Program-made: the position numbers and the translations under genes | NCBI RefSeq assembly: GCF_001636295.1 | Contig: NZ_CP014209.1 | Coordinates: forward strand, 2,728,001 to 2,792,000 | Direction of reading: 5' to 3' | DNA length: 64,000 bases | Source of the DNA: Isoptericola dokdonensis DS-3 | Lineage (GTDB): Bacteria; Actinomycetota; Actinomycetes; Actinomycetales; Cellulomonadaceae | Notes under the pieces: generated by a model | What the model was told of the DNA's origin: nothing | Database searches by the model: none | The model's input: only the letters and a program-made list of their open reading frames with translations | Shown: positions 19,861 to 28,947 of the stretch, in pieces | Layout of the letters: every line of letters starts with the position of its first letter | Position numbering within the stretch: position 1 is the first letter of the stretch

Positions 19861-19864
19861 GCGG

Positions 19865-21118
19865 ATGCGGAACTGGGCCGGCAACCTCACCTATGCCTCG
19901 ACGAACCTGCGCCGACCGGCCTCGCTCGCCGAGCTGGCCGACGCGCTGGCCGGGTCGGGGCCGGTGCGGGCGCTGGGCTCGCGCCACTCCTTCAACGACG
20001 TCGCGGACACCACCGGCGTGCACGTACAGGTGGACCAGCTGGACGACGGCCGGCCCGCCGTGGACCTCGACCCGGCGACGGGCGTGGTGTCCGTCAACGC
20101 GGGCCTGCGGTACGGCGAGGTGTCGCGGGCGCTGGAGGCGCAGGGGCGGGCGCTGGGGAACCTGGCGTCGCTGCCGCACATCTCGGTCGCGGGGGCGGTG
20201 GCGACGGCGACCCACGGCTCGGGTGACGCGAACCGGTGCCTGGCCGGTGACGTCGTCGGGCTGGAGATGATGACGACCGCCGGCGAGCTGCGCCGGGTCA
20301 CGCGCGCCGACCACCCGGACGTGTTCGGCGGGACGGTCGTGTCGCTCGGCGCGCTGGGTGTCGTCACGCGCGTGGAGCTGGCCACGGCGCCGACGTTCGC
20401 CGTGCGGCAGGACGTCGCGCTGGACGTGCCGTGGGACGCCGTGCTGGGCAGCCTCGACGCGGTGACGGGCGCGGCGTACTCGGTCAGCCTCTTCACGTCG
20501 TGGGACGAGCCGGCGGTCCGGCAGGTCTGGTTCAAGTCGCGGGTGGACGACGGCGTCGGGGTGCGCCCGGAGCCCGTGGCTGGCCTGGCCTGGGCGACCA
20601 CGGAGGTGCACCCGCTGCCCGGTGTCGACCCGGCCGCGTGCACGCCCCAGCTCGGGGCGGCCGGGCCGTGGAACGAGCGGCTGAGCCACTTCCGGCTCGA
20701 GTTCACGCCGTCGGCCGGGGAGGAGCTGCAGTCGGAGTACCTGCTGCCCCGCGCGAGCGCGGTCGCGGCGATCGAGGCGGTGCGGGCGCTCGGGCCCCGG
20801 GTCGCCCCGCTGCTCCAGACGTCGGAGATCCGCACGGTCGCGGCCGACGACCACTGGCTGAGCCCGTTCGACGAGGACTCGGTGGCCCTCCACTTCACCT
20901 GGCACCCTCGCGGCGCGGAGGTCGCCGCCGTCCTGCCGCTGCTGGAGGAGGCGCTGCTGCCGCTCGGCGCCCGTCCGCACTGGGGCAAGCTCTTCGCCGT
21001 CGACGCGGCCGACCTGGGGGCGCTCTACCCCCGCTTCGCGGACTTCCGTGAGCTCGCCGCGAGGTTCGACCCGGAGGGCCGGCTGCACGGCGGCTACCTG
21101 CGACGACTCCTGCGGTGA
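19865..21118 (+). CDS. FAD-dependent alditol oxidase-like enzyme (AldO / xylitol oxidase family)
   Basis: 417 residues, nearly the length of Streptomyces AldO. N-terminal PCMH-type FAD domain with RALGSRHSFNDVADT, whose His41 matches the covalent FAD attachment site; ASLPHISVAGAVATATHGSG completes the flavin-binding region. The C-terminal D-arabinono-lactone-oxidase domain ends with HWGKLF. Relatives oxidise terminal hydroxyls of xylitol or sorbitol, making H2O2. It starts four bases after the preceding stop, so co-transcription is likely. Arabinose-linked neighbours fit a pentose/polyol theme, by inference. Confidence 0.88.
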   Translation: MRNWAGNLTYASTNLRRPASLAELADALAGSGPVRALGSRHSFNDVADTTGVHVQVDQLDDGRPAVDLDPATGVVSVNAGLRYGEVSRALEAQGRALGNLASLPHISVAGAVATATHGSGDANRCLAGDVVGLEMMTTAGELRRVTRADHPDVFGGTVVSLGALGVVTRVELATAPTFAVRQDVALDVPWDAVLGSLDAVTGAAYSVSLFTSWDEPAVRQVWFKSRVDDGVGVRPEPVAGLAWATTEVHPLPGVDPAACTPQLGAAGPWNERLSHFRLEFTPSAGEELQSEYLLPRASAVAAIEAVRALGPRVAPLLQTSEIRTVAADDHWLSPFDEDSVALHFTWHPRGAEVAAVLPLLEEALLPLGARPHWGKLFAVDAADLGALYPRFADFRELAARFDPEGRLHGGYLRRLLR

Positions 21119-21203
21119 CCACATCGTGAGACGGCCCGCGCGTCGAATGTTCGGCGTCGCGAAGGGCCGCGCAGCGCCCTGACGTGCAGTTCGACGTGCC
21201 AGC

Positions 21204-21217
21204 GTGACGTCGGTCAC
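21204..21217. promoter_or_regulatory. CRP/FNR-family-like site upstream of metP
   Basis: GTGA-N6-TCAC dyad (GTGACGTCGGTCAC), the core of the CRP/GlxR consensus, 60 bp before the MetP start. The motif is short, so chance cannot be excluded. Confidence 0.4.
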
Positions 21218-21276
21218 GCATCATCGAAGCCGAGTGGTTTGACCAGCGTCGAGACAGCACGAAAGGTGTGTGACCC

Positions 21277-22851
21277 GTGAGTGCTGAACACAAGGCCGCC
21301 CCGCGCGAGCAGTTCACCGGACAGGTGGGATTCATCCTGTCGGCGATCGGCTCGGCCGTGGGCCTCGGCAACATCTGGCGGTTCCCCGGCGTCGCCTACG
21401 AGAACGGTGGCGGCGCCTTCATGGTGCCCTACCTGATCGCACTGCTGACCGCGGGCATCCCCATCCTCTTCCTCGACTACGCCCTCGGGCACCGCTTCCG
21501 CGGAGGCGCCCCCCAGGCCTTCCGCCGCGTCAAGGGCTGGCTCGAGTCCCTCGGCTGGTTCCAGGTGATGATCTGCATCCTCATCGCCGTCTACTACGCC
21601 GCCGTCGTCGCCTGGGCGGGGAGCTTCTTCGTCTACTCGTTCGGGCTCGACTGGGGTGACGACGCCGCCGCCTTCTTCGTCGGCGAGCACCTCCAGCTCG
21701 CGGACGTCGGCGGCGCCGACCCGTGGCTGACGTTCGACTTCGTCGCCGCCGTGCTCATCCCGCTGGTCATCGTGTGGATCGCGGTCATCGCCGTCCTCGC
21801 CGCCGGCGTGGTCAAGGGTGTCCAGCGGGCCAACGTCGTCTTCATCCCGCTGCTCGTCGTCGCGTTCGGCATCCTCGTCGTGCGCTCGCTGTTCCTCGAG
21901 GGCGCCATCGACGGGCTCAACGTCCTGTTCACGCCCGACTGGAGCGCGCTGGGCGACGCCGACGTGTGGATCGCCGCCTACGGGCAGATCTTCTTCTCGC
22001 TGTCCGTCGCGTTCGGCATCATGATCACGTACTCGTCGTACCGGGCCCGCAAGGCCAACATGACGAGCCCCGGGCTGGTCGTCGCGTTCTCCAACTCCGG
22101 CTTCGAGCTGCTCGCCGGCATCGGCGTGTTCTCCGCCCTCGGGTTCCTCGCGTCGCAGGAGGGCGTGACCGTCGCCGACCTCAACTTCCAGGGTGTCCTG
22201 CTCGCGTTCGTAACCTTCCCGACGATCGTGTCCGAGATGCCCGGCGGCGCGTTCTTCGGCGCGCTGTTCTTCGGGTCGCTCGTCATGGCGGGCTTCACCT
22301 CGCTCGTGTCGATCCTCCAGGTGGTCTCCGCGGCGCTCCAGGAGAAGTTCGCGCTCTCCCGCCGCGCCGCGACGCTCGGGATGGGCCTGGTCCTCGGGGC
22401 GGTGTCGGTCCTCGGCTTCTCCACGACCACCGGCCTCGTCCTGCTCGACACCGTCGACGCGTTCGTCAACAACATCGGCATCGTGGCGTCCGCGGTCTTC
22501 ATGTGCGTGTTCGTCGTGTGGGTCTACCGCAAGGCCCCCGAGCTGCGGTACCACCTCAACGCGGTGTCGACGACGCAGGTGGGTCGCTGGTGGTACGCCT
22601 GCGTCGGCGTGATCGTCCCGGTCATGCTCGTCGTCATGCTCGTGCAGTACGTGATCCTGCGCATCGACGAGCCGTACGAGGGCTACGACACCACCTACCT
22701 GCTGTACGCGGGCTGGGGCTCGGTGCTGCTGCTCTTCGTCGGAGCCATCCTGTTCACCCTGCCGCGCTGGCGCGGGGCCACCGCGTTCACCGCCTGGCCG
22801 ACGTACCCGCCGACCCAGGACCCCGCCGTCATGAAGGAGGCCTCGCGATGA
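21277..22851 (+). CDS. metP: Na+-dependent methionine/alanine symporter, large subunit (NSS/SNF family, MetP-like)
   Basis: 524-residue neurotransmitter:sodium symporter family transporter. TM1 shows the signature FILSAIGSAVGLGNIWRFPGVAYENGGGAF, with the unwound GLGNIWRFP substrate and Na+ site. About eleven to twelve hydrophobic segments follow. The small MetS-type gene overlaps its stop, as in the two-subunit MetPS system of Corynebacterium, which imports methionine and alanine; substrate here is by analogy. The GTG 21277 start has GAAAGG upstream. Confidence 0.9.
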   Translation: MSAEHKAAPREQFTGQVGFILSAIGSAVGLGNIWRFPGVAYENGGGAFMVPYLIALLTAGIPILFLDYALGHRFRGGAPQAFRRVKGWLESLGWFQVMICILIAVYYAAVVAWAGSFFVYSFGLDWGDDAAAFFVGEHLQLADVGGADPWLTFDFVAAVLIPLVIVWIAVIAVLAAGVVKGVQRANVVFIPLLVVAFGILVVRSLFLEGAIDGLNVLFTPDWSALGDADVWIAAYGQIFFSLSVAFGIMITYSSYRARKANMTSPGLVVAFSNSGFELLAGIGVFSALGFLASQEGVTVADLNFQGVLLAFVTFPTIVSEMPGGAFFGALFFGSLVMAGFTSLVSILQVVSAALQEKFALSRRAATLGMGLVLGAVSVLGFSTTTGLVLLDTVDAFVNNIGIVASAVFMCVFVVWVYRKAPELRYHLNAVSTTQVGRWWYACVGVIVPVMLVVMLVQYVILRIDEPYEGYDTTYLLYAGWGSVLLLFVGAILFTLPRWRGATAFTAWPTYPPTQDPAVMKEASR

Positions 22852-23015
22852 GCACCGAGGCAGTGCTGATGATGATCGTCGCCCTGGTCATCGTGTGGGG
22901 CGGGCTGGTCGTGAGCATCCTCGCCCTGCGCGCCCGCCCCGAGCGGGCCGACTATCCCGCCGGCGGCGAGGACGACCACCGCGAGGACACGGAGATCCTG
23001 CGCCACGACACGTAG
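22848..23015 (+). CDS. metS: MetS-type small subunit of NSS transporter
   Basis: 55 residues with one membrane helix (AVLMMIVALVIVWGGLVVSILAL) and a charged C-terminal tail ending in EDTEILRHDT. Size, topology and ATGA overlap with the NSS transporter match the small subunit that MetP needs for activity. A long hairpin begins 18 bp after its stop. Confidence 0.85.
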   Translation: MSTEAVLMMIVALVIVWGGLVVSILALRARPERADYPAGGEDDHREDTEILRHDT

Positions 23016-23032
23016 TCCGGTGGTGTGGGTCC

Positions 23033-23126
23033 GGGGTGGTGGGGTGTTCGGGCGCGGTCGCGCTCACGGTCGCTGCGCGACCTCCGCTTCCGGTCCGACG
23101 ACCGCGCCCGAACACCCCACCACCCC
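23033..23126 (+). repeat. Large hairpin, loop-conserved family, copy A
   Basis: 28-bp perfect arms (23033-23060 and 23099-23126) enclose a 38-nt loop (23061-23098). The loop starts CGCTCACG, has an inner GGTCG/CGACC stem, and ends TCCGCTTCCGGTCCGA. The loop is shared with copies at 34660-34745 and 57495-57593, while the stems differ. It lies between metS and the next terminator-like palindrome. Confidence 0.8.
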
Positions 23127-23144
23127 CGTCCTGGGTTCAGCACG

Positions 23145-23186
23145 AAGGGGCCGGATCGGCAGCTCGAGCTGCCGATCCGGCCCCTT
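23145..23186 (+). terminator. 42-bp perfect palindrome, terminator-like
   Basis: 21-bp arms with no unpaired loop, centred on CAGCTCGAGCTG, beginning AAGGGGCC and followed by TTTCTG. Within the gene-free stretch 23016-23349 the contents are hairpin A, this palindrome and the promoter with ARG-box-like site of the amino acid transporter; nothing else was seen. Confidence 0.7.
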
Positions 23187-23245
23187 TCTGCCGATCTGAC
23201 GGGCGTCCGCGGCGGCCGGCGTGACGGATGCCACGGGGGCGCGGT

Positions 23246-23275
23246 TTGATCCCGGGCGGAATATGTATTCATACT
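23246..23275 (+). promoter_or_regulatory. Promoter with overlapping ARG-box-like operator
   Basis: A -35-like TTGATC (23246-23251) and -10-like CATACT (23270-23275) are 18 bp apart. Overlapping the -10 is GAATATGTATTCATA (23259-23273); its complement reads TATGAATACATATTC, matching the ArgR consensus TNTGAATWWWWATTCANW except at one central W and at the outer right positions. A further TGCATA half-site follows at 23278. This fits arginine-responsive repression of the transporter; ArgR itself is not in the window. Confidence 0.5.
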
Positions 23276-23349
23276 GCTGCATAGGCGCGCCGACTCTCGG
23301 ACCCGGGAACCCCCGGCGCACACCCCCCCGAGACCCCTGGGAGAACGCC

Positions 23350-24270
23350 ATGCGCACCCGCTACGCCCTGCCGCTGTCCGCGCTCGCCGTCGCCGCCCTG
23401 CTGACCGGCTGCACCACCGCCTCGCAGGACCTCGGCTCGACCTCCGCCGAGACCGGCGCCGCCGACGCCGAGGCCTTCGACCCCGCGGCCGTCGCCGAGG
23501 ACCCCGAGCTCGCCGCGATGGTGCCGGACGCCGTCGCCGAGGACGGCGTCCTCACCGTCGGTGCCGAGCTGTCGTACGCCCCCGCGGAGTTCCTCGACGC
23601 CGACGGCGTGACCCCCGTCGGGTTCGACGTCGACATCGCCGCCGCCGTCGCCGCGACGCTGGGCCTCGAGTCGCAGGTCGAGTCCTCCACGTTCGACGCG
23701 ATCATCCCCGCCGTCGGCACGAAGTACGAGGTCGGCATCTCCGGCTTCACCATCGACGCGGAGCGGCTGAAGGTCGCGCACATGATCAGCTACTTCGACG
23801 CCGGCTCGCAGTTCGCCGTCCAGACCGGCAACCCGGAGGGCGTCGACACCGCCGACCTGTGCGGCACCACGATGGGCGTGCAGACCGGCACCGTGCAGCA
23901 GGGCGAGCTCGACGAGCTGTCCGCGCAGTGCGAGGCCGACGGCGCCGAGCCGATCGAGGTCCTCCCGTACGACTCGCAGGCCGACGTCACCACGAACCTC
24001 GTCGGCGGCAAGGTGCAGGGCATGTACGCCGACTCCCCGGTGACGGCCTACGCCGTCGAGCAGGCCGGCGGGTCCATCGAGACCCTCGGCGAGATCACCG
24101 ACGCGGCCCCGTACGGCGTCGTCGTCGCCCAGGACGACGACGAGCTCGCCGCCGCCGTCCAGGCCGCCCTCCAGCAGCTCATGGACGACGGCACCCTCAC
24201 CCAGATCCTCGACGGGTGGGGCAACGCCGAGGGCGCGCTGACCACCGCCGAGCTCGACCCGGGCGCCTGA
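23350..24270 (+). CDS. Polar amino acid ABC transporter substrate-binding lipoprotein
   Basis: 306 residues. Signal peptide with lipobox (ALLTGC), then a type II periplasmic-binding fold of the HisJ/GlnH class: LTVGAELSYAPAEFLDADGVTPVGFDVDIAAAVA, STFDAIIPAVGTKYEVGISGFTIDAERL, and GVQTGTVQQGELDEL. It delivers a polar or basic amino acid to the adjacent permease. The upstream ARG-box-like site hints at arginine or ornithine, unproven. First gene of a three-gene operon. Confidence 0.88.
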   Translation: MRTRYALPLSALAVAALLTGCTTASQDLGSTSAETGAADAEAFDPAAVAEDPELAAMVPDAVAEDGVLTVGAELSYAPAEFLDADGVTPVGFDVDIAAAVAATLGLESQVESSTFDAIIPAVGTKYEVGISGFTIDAERLKVAHMISYFDAGSQFAVQTGNPEGVDTADLCGTTMGVQTGTVQQGELDELSAQCEADGAEPIEVLPYDSQADVTTNLVGGKVQGMYADSPVTAYAVEQAGGSIETLGEITDAAPYGVVVAQDDDELAAAVQAALQQLMDDGTLTQILDGWGNAEGALTTAELDPGA

Positions 24271-24271
24271 C

Positions 24272-25260
24272 ATGACCGCCGACACCGCGGGCCGGACCCT
24301 CCCCGAACCCCTGACCGCCCGGCCGGTGCCCCGGCCCGGCCGCTGGGTGTCGGGTGCGGTCGTCGCCGTGCTCGCCGCGATGGTGGTGCACGCGCTGGTC
24401 ACGAACCCGAACTTCCGCTGGGACACCGTCTGGTTGTACCTGCGCGACGTCAACGTGGTCCGCGGTGTCGGCTGGACCCTCGTCCTCACCTTCGGGTCGA
24501 TGGCGATCGCCGTCGTCCTGGCCGTCCTGCTCGCGGTGATGCGGCGCAGCGACAACCCGGTCATGCGCTGGGTGTCGTGGACGTACATCTGGTTCTTCCG
24601 CGGCACCCCCATCTACACGCAGCTCGTGTTCTGGGGCCTCATCTCGGTGCTCTACCCGCGCCTCAGCCTGGGGGTCCCGTTCGGGCCGGAGTTCTTCGTC
24701 TTCGACACCCGGGACGTCATCACCGCGTTCTGGGCCGCCCTGATCGGCCTGGCGCTCAACGAGGCCGCCTACCTCGCGGAGATCGTGCGCGCCGGCCTCG
24801 GGTCCGTCGACCCCGGCCAGTCGGAGGCGGCCCGCGCCCTCGGCATGAAGGAGAGCAAGATCCTGCGCCGCATCGTGCTGCCGCAGGCGATGCGCGTCAT
24901 CGTGCCCCCCACCGGCAACGAGACGATCTCCATGCTCAAGACGACGTCGCTGGTCGTCGCCGTACCGTTCACCCTCGAGCTCACGTACGCGACCAGCGCC
25001 ATCGGCACGCGCACCTTCCAGCCCATCCCGCTGCTCATCGTCGCCGCCCTGTGGTACCTGCTCATCACGTCGGTCCTCATGGTCGGCCAGCACTACCTCG
25101 AGCGGTACTACGGACGCGGGTTCGACGGCGGCACCTCCGCCGGGCGTGGACGTGGCCGCGGGCGCGGCCCGGCCGGGCGCCGCGGCGGCCGGCTCGGCCG
25201 CCAGGAGGCCATCCGGTCCGCCGGCACCACCCACGACGACCCCTTCGCGGAGGTGACCCC

Positions 25261-25264
<4 letters not shown>
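24272..25264 (+). CDS. Amino acid ABC transporter permease (HisM/GlnP type)
   Basis: 330 residues with about five to six membrane helices and the EAA loop ([29 protein letters not shown]) that contacts the ATPase. The region [29 protein letters not shown] and [14 protein letters not shown] are typical of the polar amino acid permease family. It starts two bases past the binding-protein stop. A basic Gly/Arg-rich cytoplasmic tail follows the last helix. Only one permease gene is present, so a homodimer is expected. Confidence 0.9.
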
Positions 25265-26070
<806 letters not shown>

Positions 26071-26082
26071 GGCCGGGCCGCG

Positions 26083-26808
26083 TCAGAGCTTCGAGCAGGC
26101 CCGACCCCAGTCGGTGTGGCCGATGGCCACCTTCTTCCAGATGTGCGCCGAGTAGCCCGAGTAGGTGGTGCGCGCCTTGGAGACGGAGCGTGTCATGCCG
26201 CTCGACCAGGTGGCGGACGGCCCGGTGAGCCAGGTGTCGCCGCGGTAGCAGGAGTCCGCCGAGGTGGGGATGCGGTAGATGCGCAGGAACCCGGAGACGC
26301 TGCCGCTGCCGGAGTACTTCCACGACGCGTAGATGCGGCCGCCGGAGGAGCTGACGCAGATCGTCCCGGGCCCGTGGGTCGACGCGCACCGGTTGCCGCT
26401 GCCGATGGCCTGGGTGCTGACCTTGTCGGAGGACGTGAGCCCGCCGGTCGCGAGAGCGCCGGCGTCGGCCTCGGGGCACTCCTCGACCATGTCGACGCGG
26501 TGGGTGGAGAGGTCGGCGGGGGCGCCCATGGCGGCGTTGTAGGCGGCGTCGACCTCGTCGACGACGGTCGCCTCGACGAGGGTGCAGCCGCGCGATCGGG
26601 AGTCGGCGGCCCAGTCGGTCTGCTCGGCCTGCGCGCGCTCGGCGTCGGCCCACTCCTGCCAGGCGGCGTCGGTGCTGCCGGGCGCGGGCACGCCGGGGAG
26701 GTTCTCGGAGGCTGCCCCGGCCGGGGAGACGGTGGCGACGGCGGCCGCTGCGGCCAGCGCTGCCACGGCGAGACCTGCTGAGATGCGGCGTCCGGGGGTC
26801 CTGCGCAT
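26083..26808 (-). CDS. Secreted protein, unknown function
   Basis: 241 residues. An arginine-rich N-terminus and Ala-rich hydrophobic stretch end at a likely signal-peptidase site (SPAGAA). The mature protein has six cysteines (RGCTL, EECPE, NRCAS, TICVS, DSCYR, RACSK), suggesting disulfides, and a C-terminal half rich in Ser/Gly/Tyr with an aromatic strand pattern (GGRIYASWKYSGSGSVSGFLRIYRI). No family is recognised. It is divergent from the ECF sigma factor gene at 26960. Confidence 0.65.
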   Translation of the reverse strand: MRRTPGRRISAGLAVAALAAAAAVATVSPAGAASENLPGVPAPGSTDAAWQEWADAERAQAEQTDWAADSRSRGCTLVEATVVDEVDAAYNAAMGAPADLSTHRVDMVEECPEADAGALATGGLTSSDKVSTQAIGSGNRCASTHGPGTICVSSSGGRIYASWKYSGSGSVSGFLRIYRIPTSADSCYRGDTWLTGPSATWSSGMTRSVSKARTTYSGYSAHIWKKVAIGHTDWGRACSKL

Positions 26809-26959
26809 GCCGAGCTCCTCACGTCGTCGGGCCCGCGGCGCGCGGCACGGGTCGTTCCTGAGACTAGCGAACGCTTGGATCCGGGCAACGATCTGCCAGT
26901 ACGGTGTAGCAAACCTGCCCCTGCCGGCAATGTCCGGGTGAAGGACCGAGAGGACGATC

Positions 26960-27496
26960 GTGGACGATGCCGAGGCGCGTGCGTTCCTGACGCGGCTGTG
27001 GGTCGACCACCACGAGGACGTGGTGCGGTTCGTGGCCCGCCGCGCCTCGCCGGACGTCGTGGACGACGTCGTCTCGGAGACCTACCTGGTGGCCTGGAGA
27101 AGGGTGGACGACGTGCCGACGGACGCACGGCCGTGGCTGTTCGGGGTGGCGCGCAACGTGCTCGCCACGCAGGTGCGCACGCACGGACGCTGGCGGGCGC
27201 TCGGGGTGCGGCTGGAGCAGCAGCCGTCGGCGGAGCACGAGGGGGCGGACGACGCCGCGGTGGAGCGGGCGGACCTGCGGCGCGCCTGGGAGCTGTTGGA
27301 CCCGGCGGACCGGGAGGTGATCGCGCTGGTGGCGTGGGACGGGTTGACGACGACGCAGGCCGCGTCGGTGCTGGGCTGCCGGCCGTCGACGTTCTCGGTG
27401 CGGCTGACGCGTGCGCGCAAGCGGCTCCTGGCGTTCTCGGAGGTCCCGAGCGGGACGGCGGACGTGCTGCGGAACCTGCAGCAGGAGGCGCGATGA
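26960..27496 (+). CDS. ECF-type RNA polymerase sigma factor
   Basis: 178 residues. Region 2: HHEDVVRFVARRASPDVVDDVVSETYLVAWRR; region 4: LDPADREVIALVAWDGLTTTQAASVLGCRPSTFSVRLTRARKRL, a helix-turn-helix that reads -35 elements. The GTG start follows GAGAGGAC. Its stop overlaps the next gene (ATGA), which encodes a single-pass membrane protein, so that product is the likely anti-sigma or sensor partner. Confidence 0.9.
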   Translation: MDDAEARAFLTRLWVDHHEDVVRFVARRASPDVVDDVVSETYLVAWRRVDDVPTDARPWLFGVARNVLATQVRTHGRWRALGVRLEQQPSAEHEGADDAAVERADLRRAWELLDPADREVIALVAWDGLTTTQAASVLGCRPSTFSVRLTRARKRLLAFSEVPSGTADVLRNLQQEAR

Positions 27497-28266
27497 GGTC
27501 GCCGCTGATCGACCAGCTGTCCGGCCTGGACCCTGCGCGCCACGTGCGTGCGCCGGGTGGCCGCGACGACGCGGAGCTGCACGACATCCTCTCGACGGAC
27601 CGGCACGTGCGGGTGCGACGCAAGGCGCGGCCGGGCATGGTCGCGGCGACCGCCGCGGGCGCCGTGGTCGCGGTGGGGGTCGCGGTGTCGCTGAGCTCCG
27701 TGCTGGGGGCCGTCCCGGCGTACGCGTCGTGGACGCCGGTACCCGCCGTCGTGGCCGACCCGCTGCAGGTCGCGCTGGACGCCGGCTGCCCGACGTCGGC
27801 GACGGAGATCGTCGGGGAGGGGGCCGACGCCGACATCGCGGAGGTCGCGCTGACGCCCGTCCTGGCGGAGACCCGCGGCGACTACACGTACGTCGTGCTC
27901 ACCGGGGACGACGCGGCGGGCGACTGCTTCGTCTCCGCGACCGACGACGTGCCGGACGTGTACGCGTCGAGCAGCGTCGGCACCCCGCTGCCCGTGCCGG
28001 GCGCCCGGGAGGTGACGGTCGCGGTGAGCGGCACGGCGTCGTGGTCCGCCGGGGACGCCGGCGAGGGCGCGGTGACGTCGGCGTACGGCCGCGCCGGGAC
28101 CGACGTCGTCGAGGTGACGGCGGTGCTCGACGACGGCGAGCAGGTCGTCGCGTCCGTCGAGGGCGGCTGGTGGGCGCTCTGGGCGCCCGGCGAGGAGTCG
28201 TTCGGTGCCGACGTCCAGGTCACGTTCACCGACGGCACGACGACGCAGGTCGCGCTCGCGCCGTGA
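27493..28266 (+). CDS. Membrane-anchored putative sigma-factor partner
   Basis: 257 residues. A ~50-residue basic cytoplasmic N-terminus, one membrane helix (MVAATAAGAVVAVGVAVSLSS), then a ~185-residue extracellular domain with two cysteines (AGCPT, GDCFV). It resembles the uncharacterised proteins often coupled to ECF sigma factors. No zinc-binding anti-sigma HxxxCxxC motif is visible, so an anti-sigma role rests on topology and the ATGA overlap with the sigma gene. Confidence 0.7.
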   Translation: MRSPLIDQLSGLDPARHVRAPGGRDDAELHDILSTDRHVRVRRKARPGMVAATAAGAVVAVGVAVSLSSVLGAVPAYASWTPVPAVVADPLQVALDAGCPTSATEIVGEGADADIAEVALTPVLAETRGDYTYVVLTGDDAAGDCFVSATDDVPDVYASSSVGTPLPVPGAREVTVAVSGTASWSAGDAGEGAVTSAYGRAGTDVVEVTAVLDDGEQVVASVEGGWWALWAPGEESFGADVQVTFTDGTTTQVALAP

Positions 28267-28273
28267 GGCCGGA

Positions 28274-28330
28274 GCAGGTGGGCCCGTCGGGAGCCGGACG
28301 TCGATCCGGTGGAACCTGACGGGCCCCTGC
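28274..28330 (+). terminator. Hairpin between the two sigma-factor units
   Basis: GCAG-TGGGCCCGTC (28274-28288) pairs with GACGGGCCC-CTGC (28318-28330), leaving a small bulge; the loop contains a CCGG/CCGG dyad. It ends 15 bp before GTG 28345, which favours that start for the second sigma factor over GTG 28309. Confidence 0.5.
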
Positions 28331-28344
28331 TGCGTGTTCCCGGT

Positions 28345-28947
28345 GTGACGACCACGAGACCCGCGGCCACGGCGCCGCGTCGGGCCGCCCCGCCGCCGCC
28401 CGAGCCCGCCGACGTCGTCGTGCAGGTGACGCACCTCGACCGGAACGCCGAGTTCACGGCGTTCATGCGCGAGGCCGCCGACCCGCTGCACCGGATGGCG
28501 TACCTGCTGTGCGGCGACCGGCACCGCGCCGAGGAGCTCGTGCAGCAGACGTTCGAGCGCACCTACCGGCACTGGGGCCGCGCCCGCCAGGGCGAGCCGA
28601 TCGCGTACGCCCGCCGTGTGCTCGCGAACCTGCGCGTCGACACGTGGCGGCGCACCCGGCGGGAGGTGCCCGCGGACCACGACGGCCTCACCGCCGCCTC
28701 GTCGTCGCGGGCCGCGCCCGACGGCGGCACCCGGCACGTGGAGGAGCGGGACGCCGTCGTGCGCGCCCTGCTCCTGCTGCCCGTCAAGCAACGCCGCGTC
28801 GTGGTGATGCGGCACCTCGTCGGCCTGACCGAGGCCGAGGTGTCCCACGAGCTCGGCATCCCCGTCGGCACCGTGAAGTCCACCGCCTCCCGCGCCCTGG
28901 CGCACCTGCGCGCCCTCCTCGACCTCGACGACCTCCGGAGCACCTGA
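28345..28947 (+). CDS. ECF-type sigma factor (SigE/SACE_1649-like)
   Basis: 200 residues from GTG 28345; an in-frame GTG at 28309 lies inside the preceding hairpin and is less likely. Region 2 AEFTAFMREAADPLHRMAYLLCGDRHRAEELVQQTFERTYRHW and region 4 LLLLPVKQRRVVVMRHLVGLTEAEVSHELGIPVGTVKSTASRALAHLR are well formed. It resembles the actinobacterial sigma factors with a C-terminal-proximal RALAHLRALL ending. The downstream gene (TGATGA overlap) is a membrane partner, as for the first pair. Confidence 0.87.
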   Translation: MTTTRPAATAPRRAAPPPPEPADVVVQVTHLDRNAEFTAFMREAADPLHRMAYLLCGDRHRAEELVQQTFERTYRHWGRARQGEPIAYARRVLANLRVDTWRRTRREVPADHDGLTAASSSRAAPDGGTRHVEERDAVVRALLLLPVKQRRVVVMRHLVGLTEAEVSHELGIPVGTVKSTASRALAHLRALLDLDDLRST

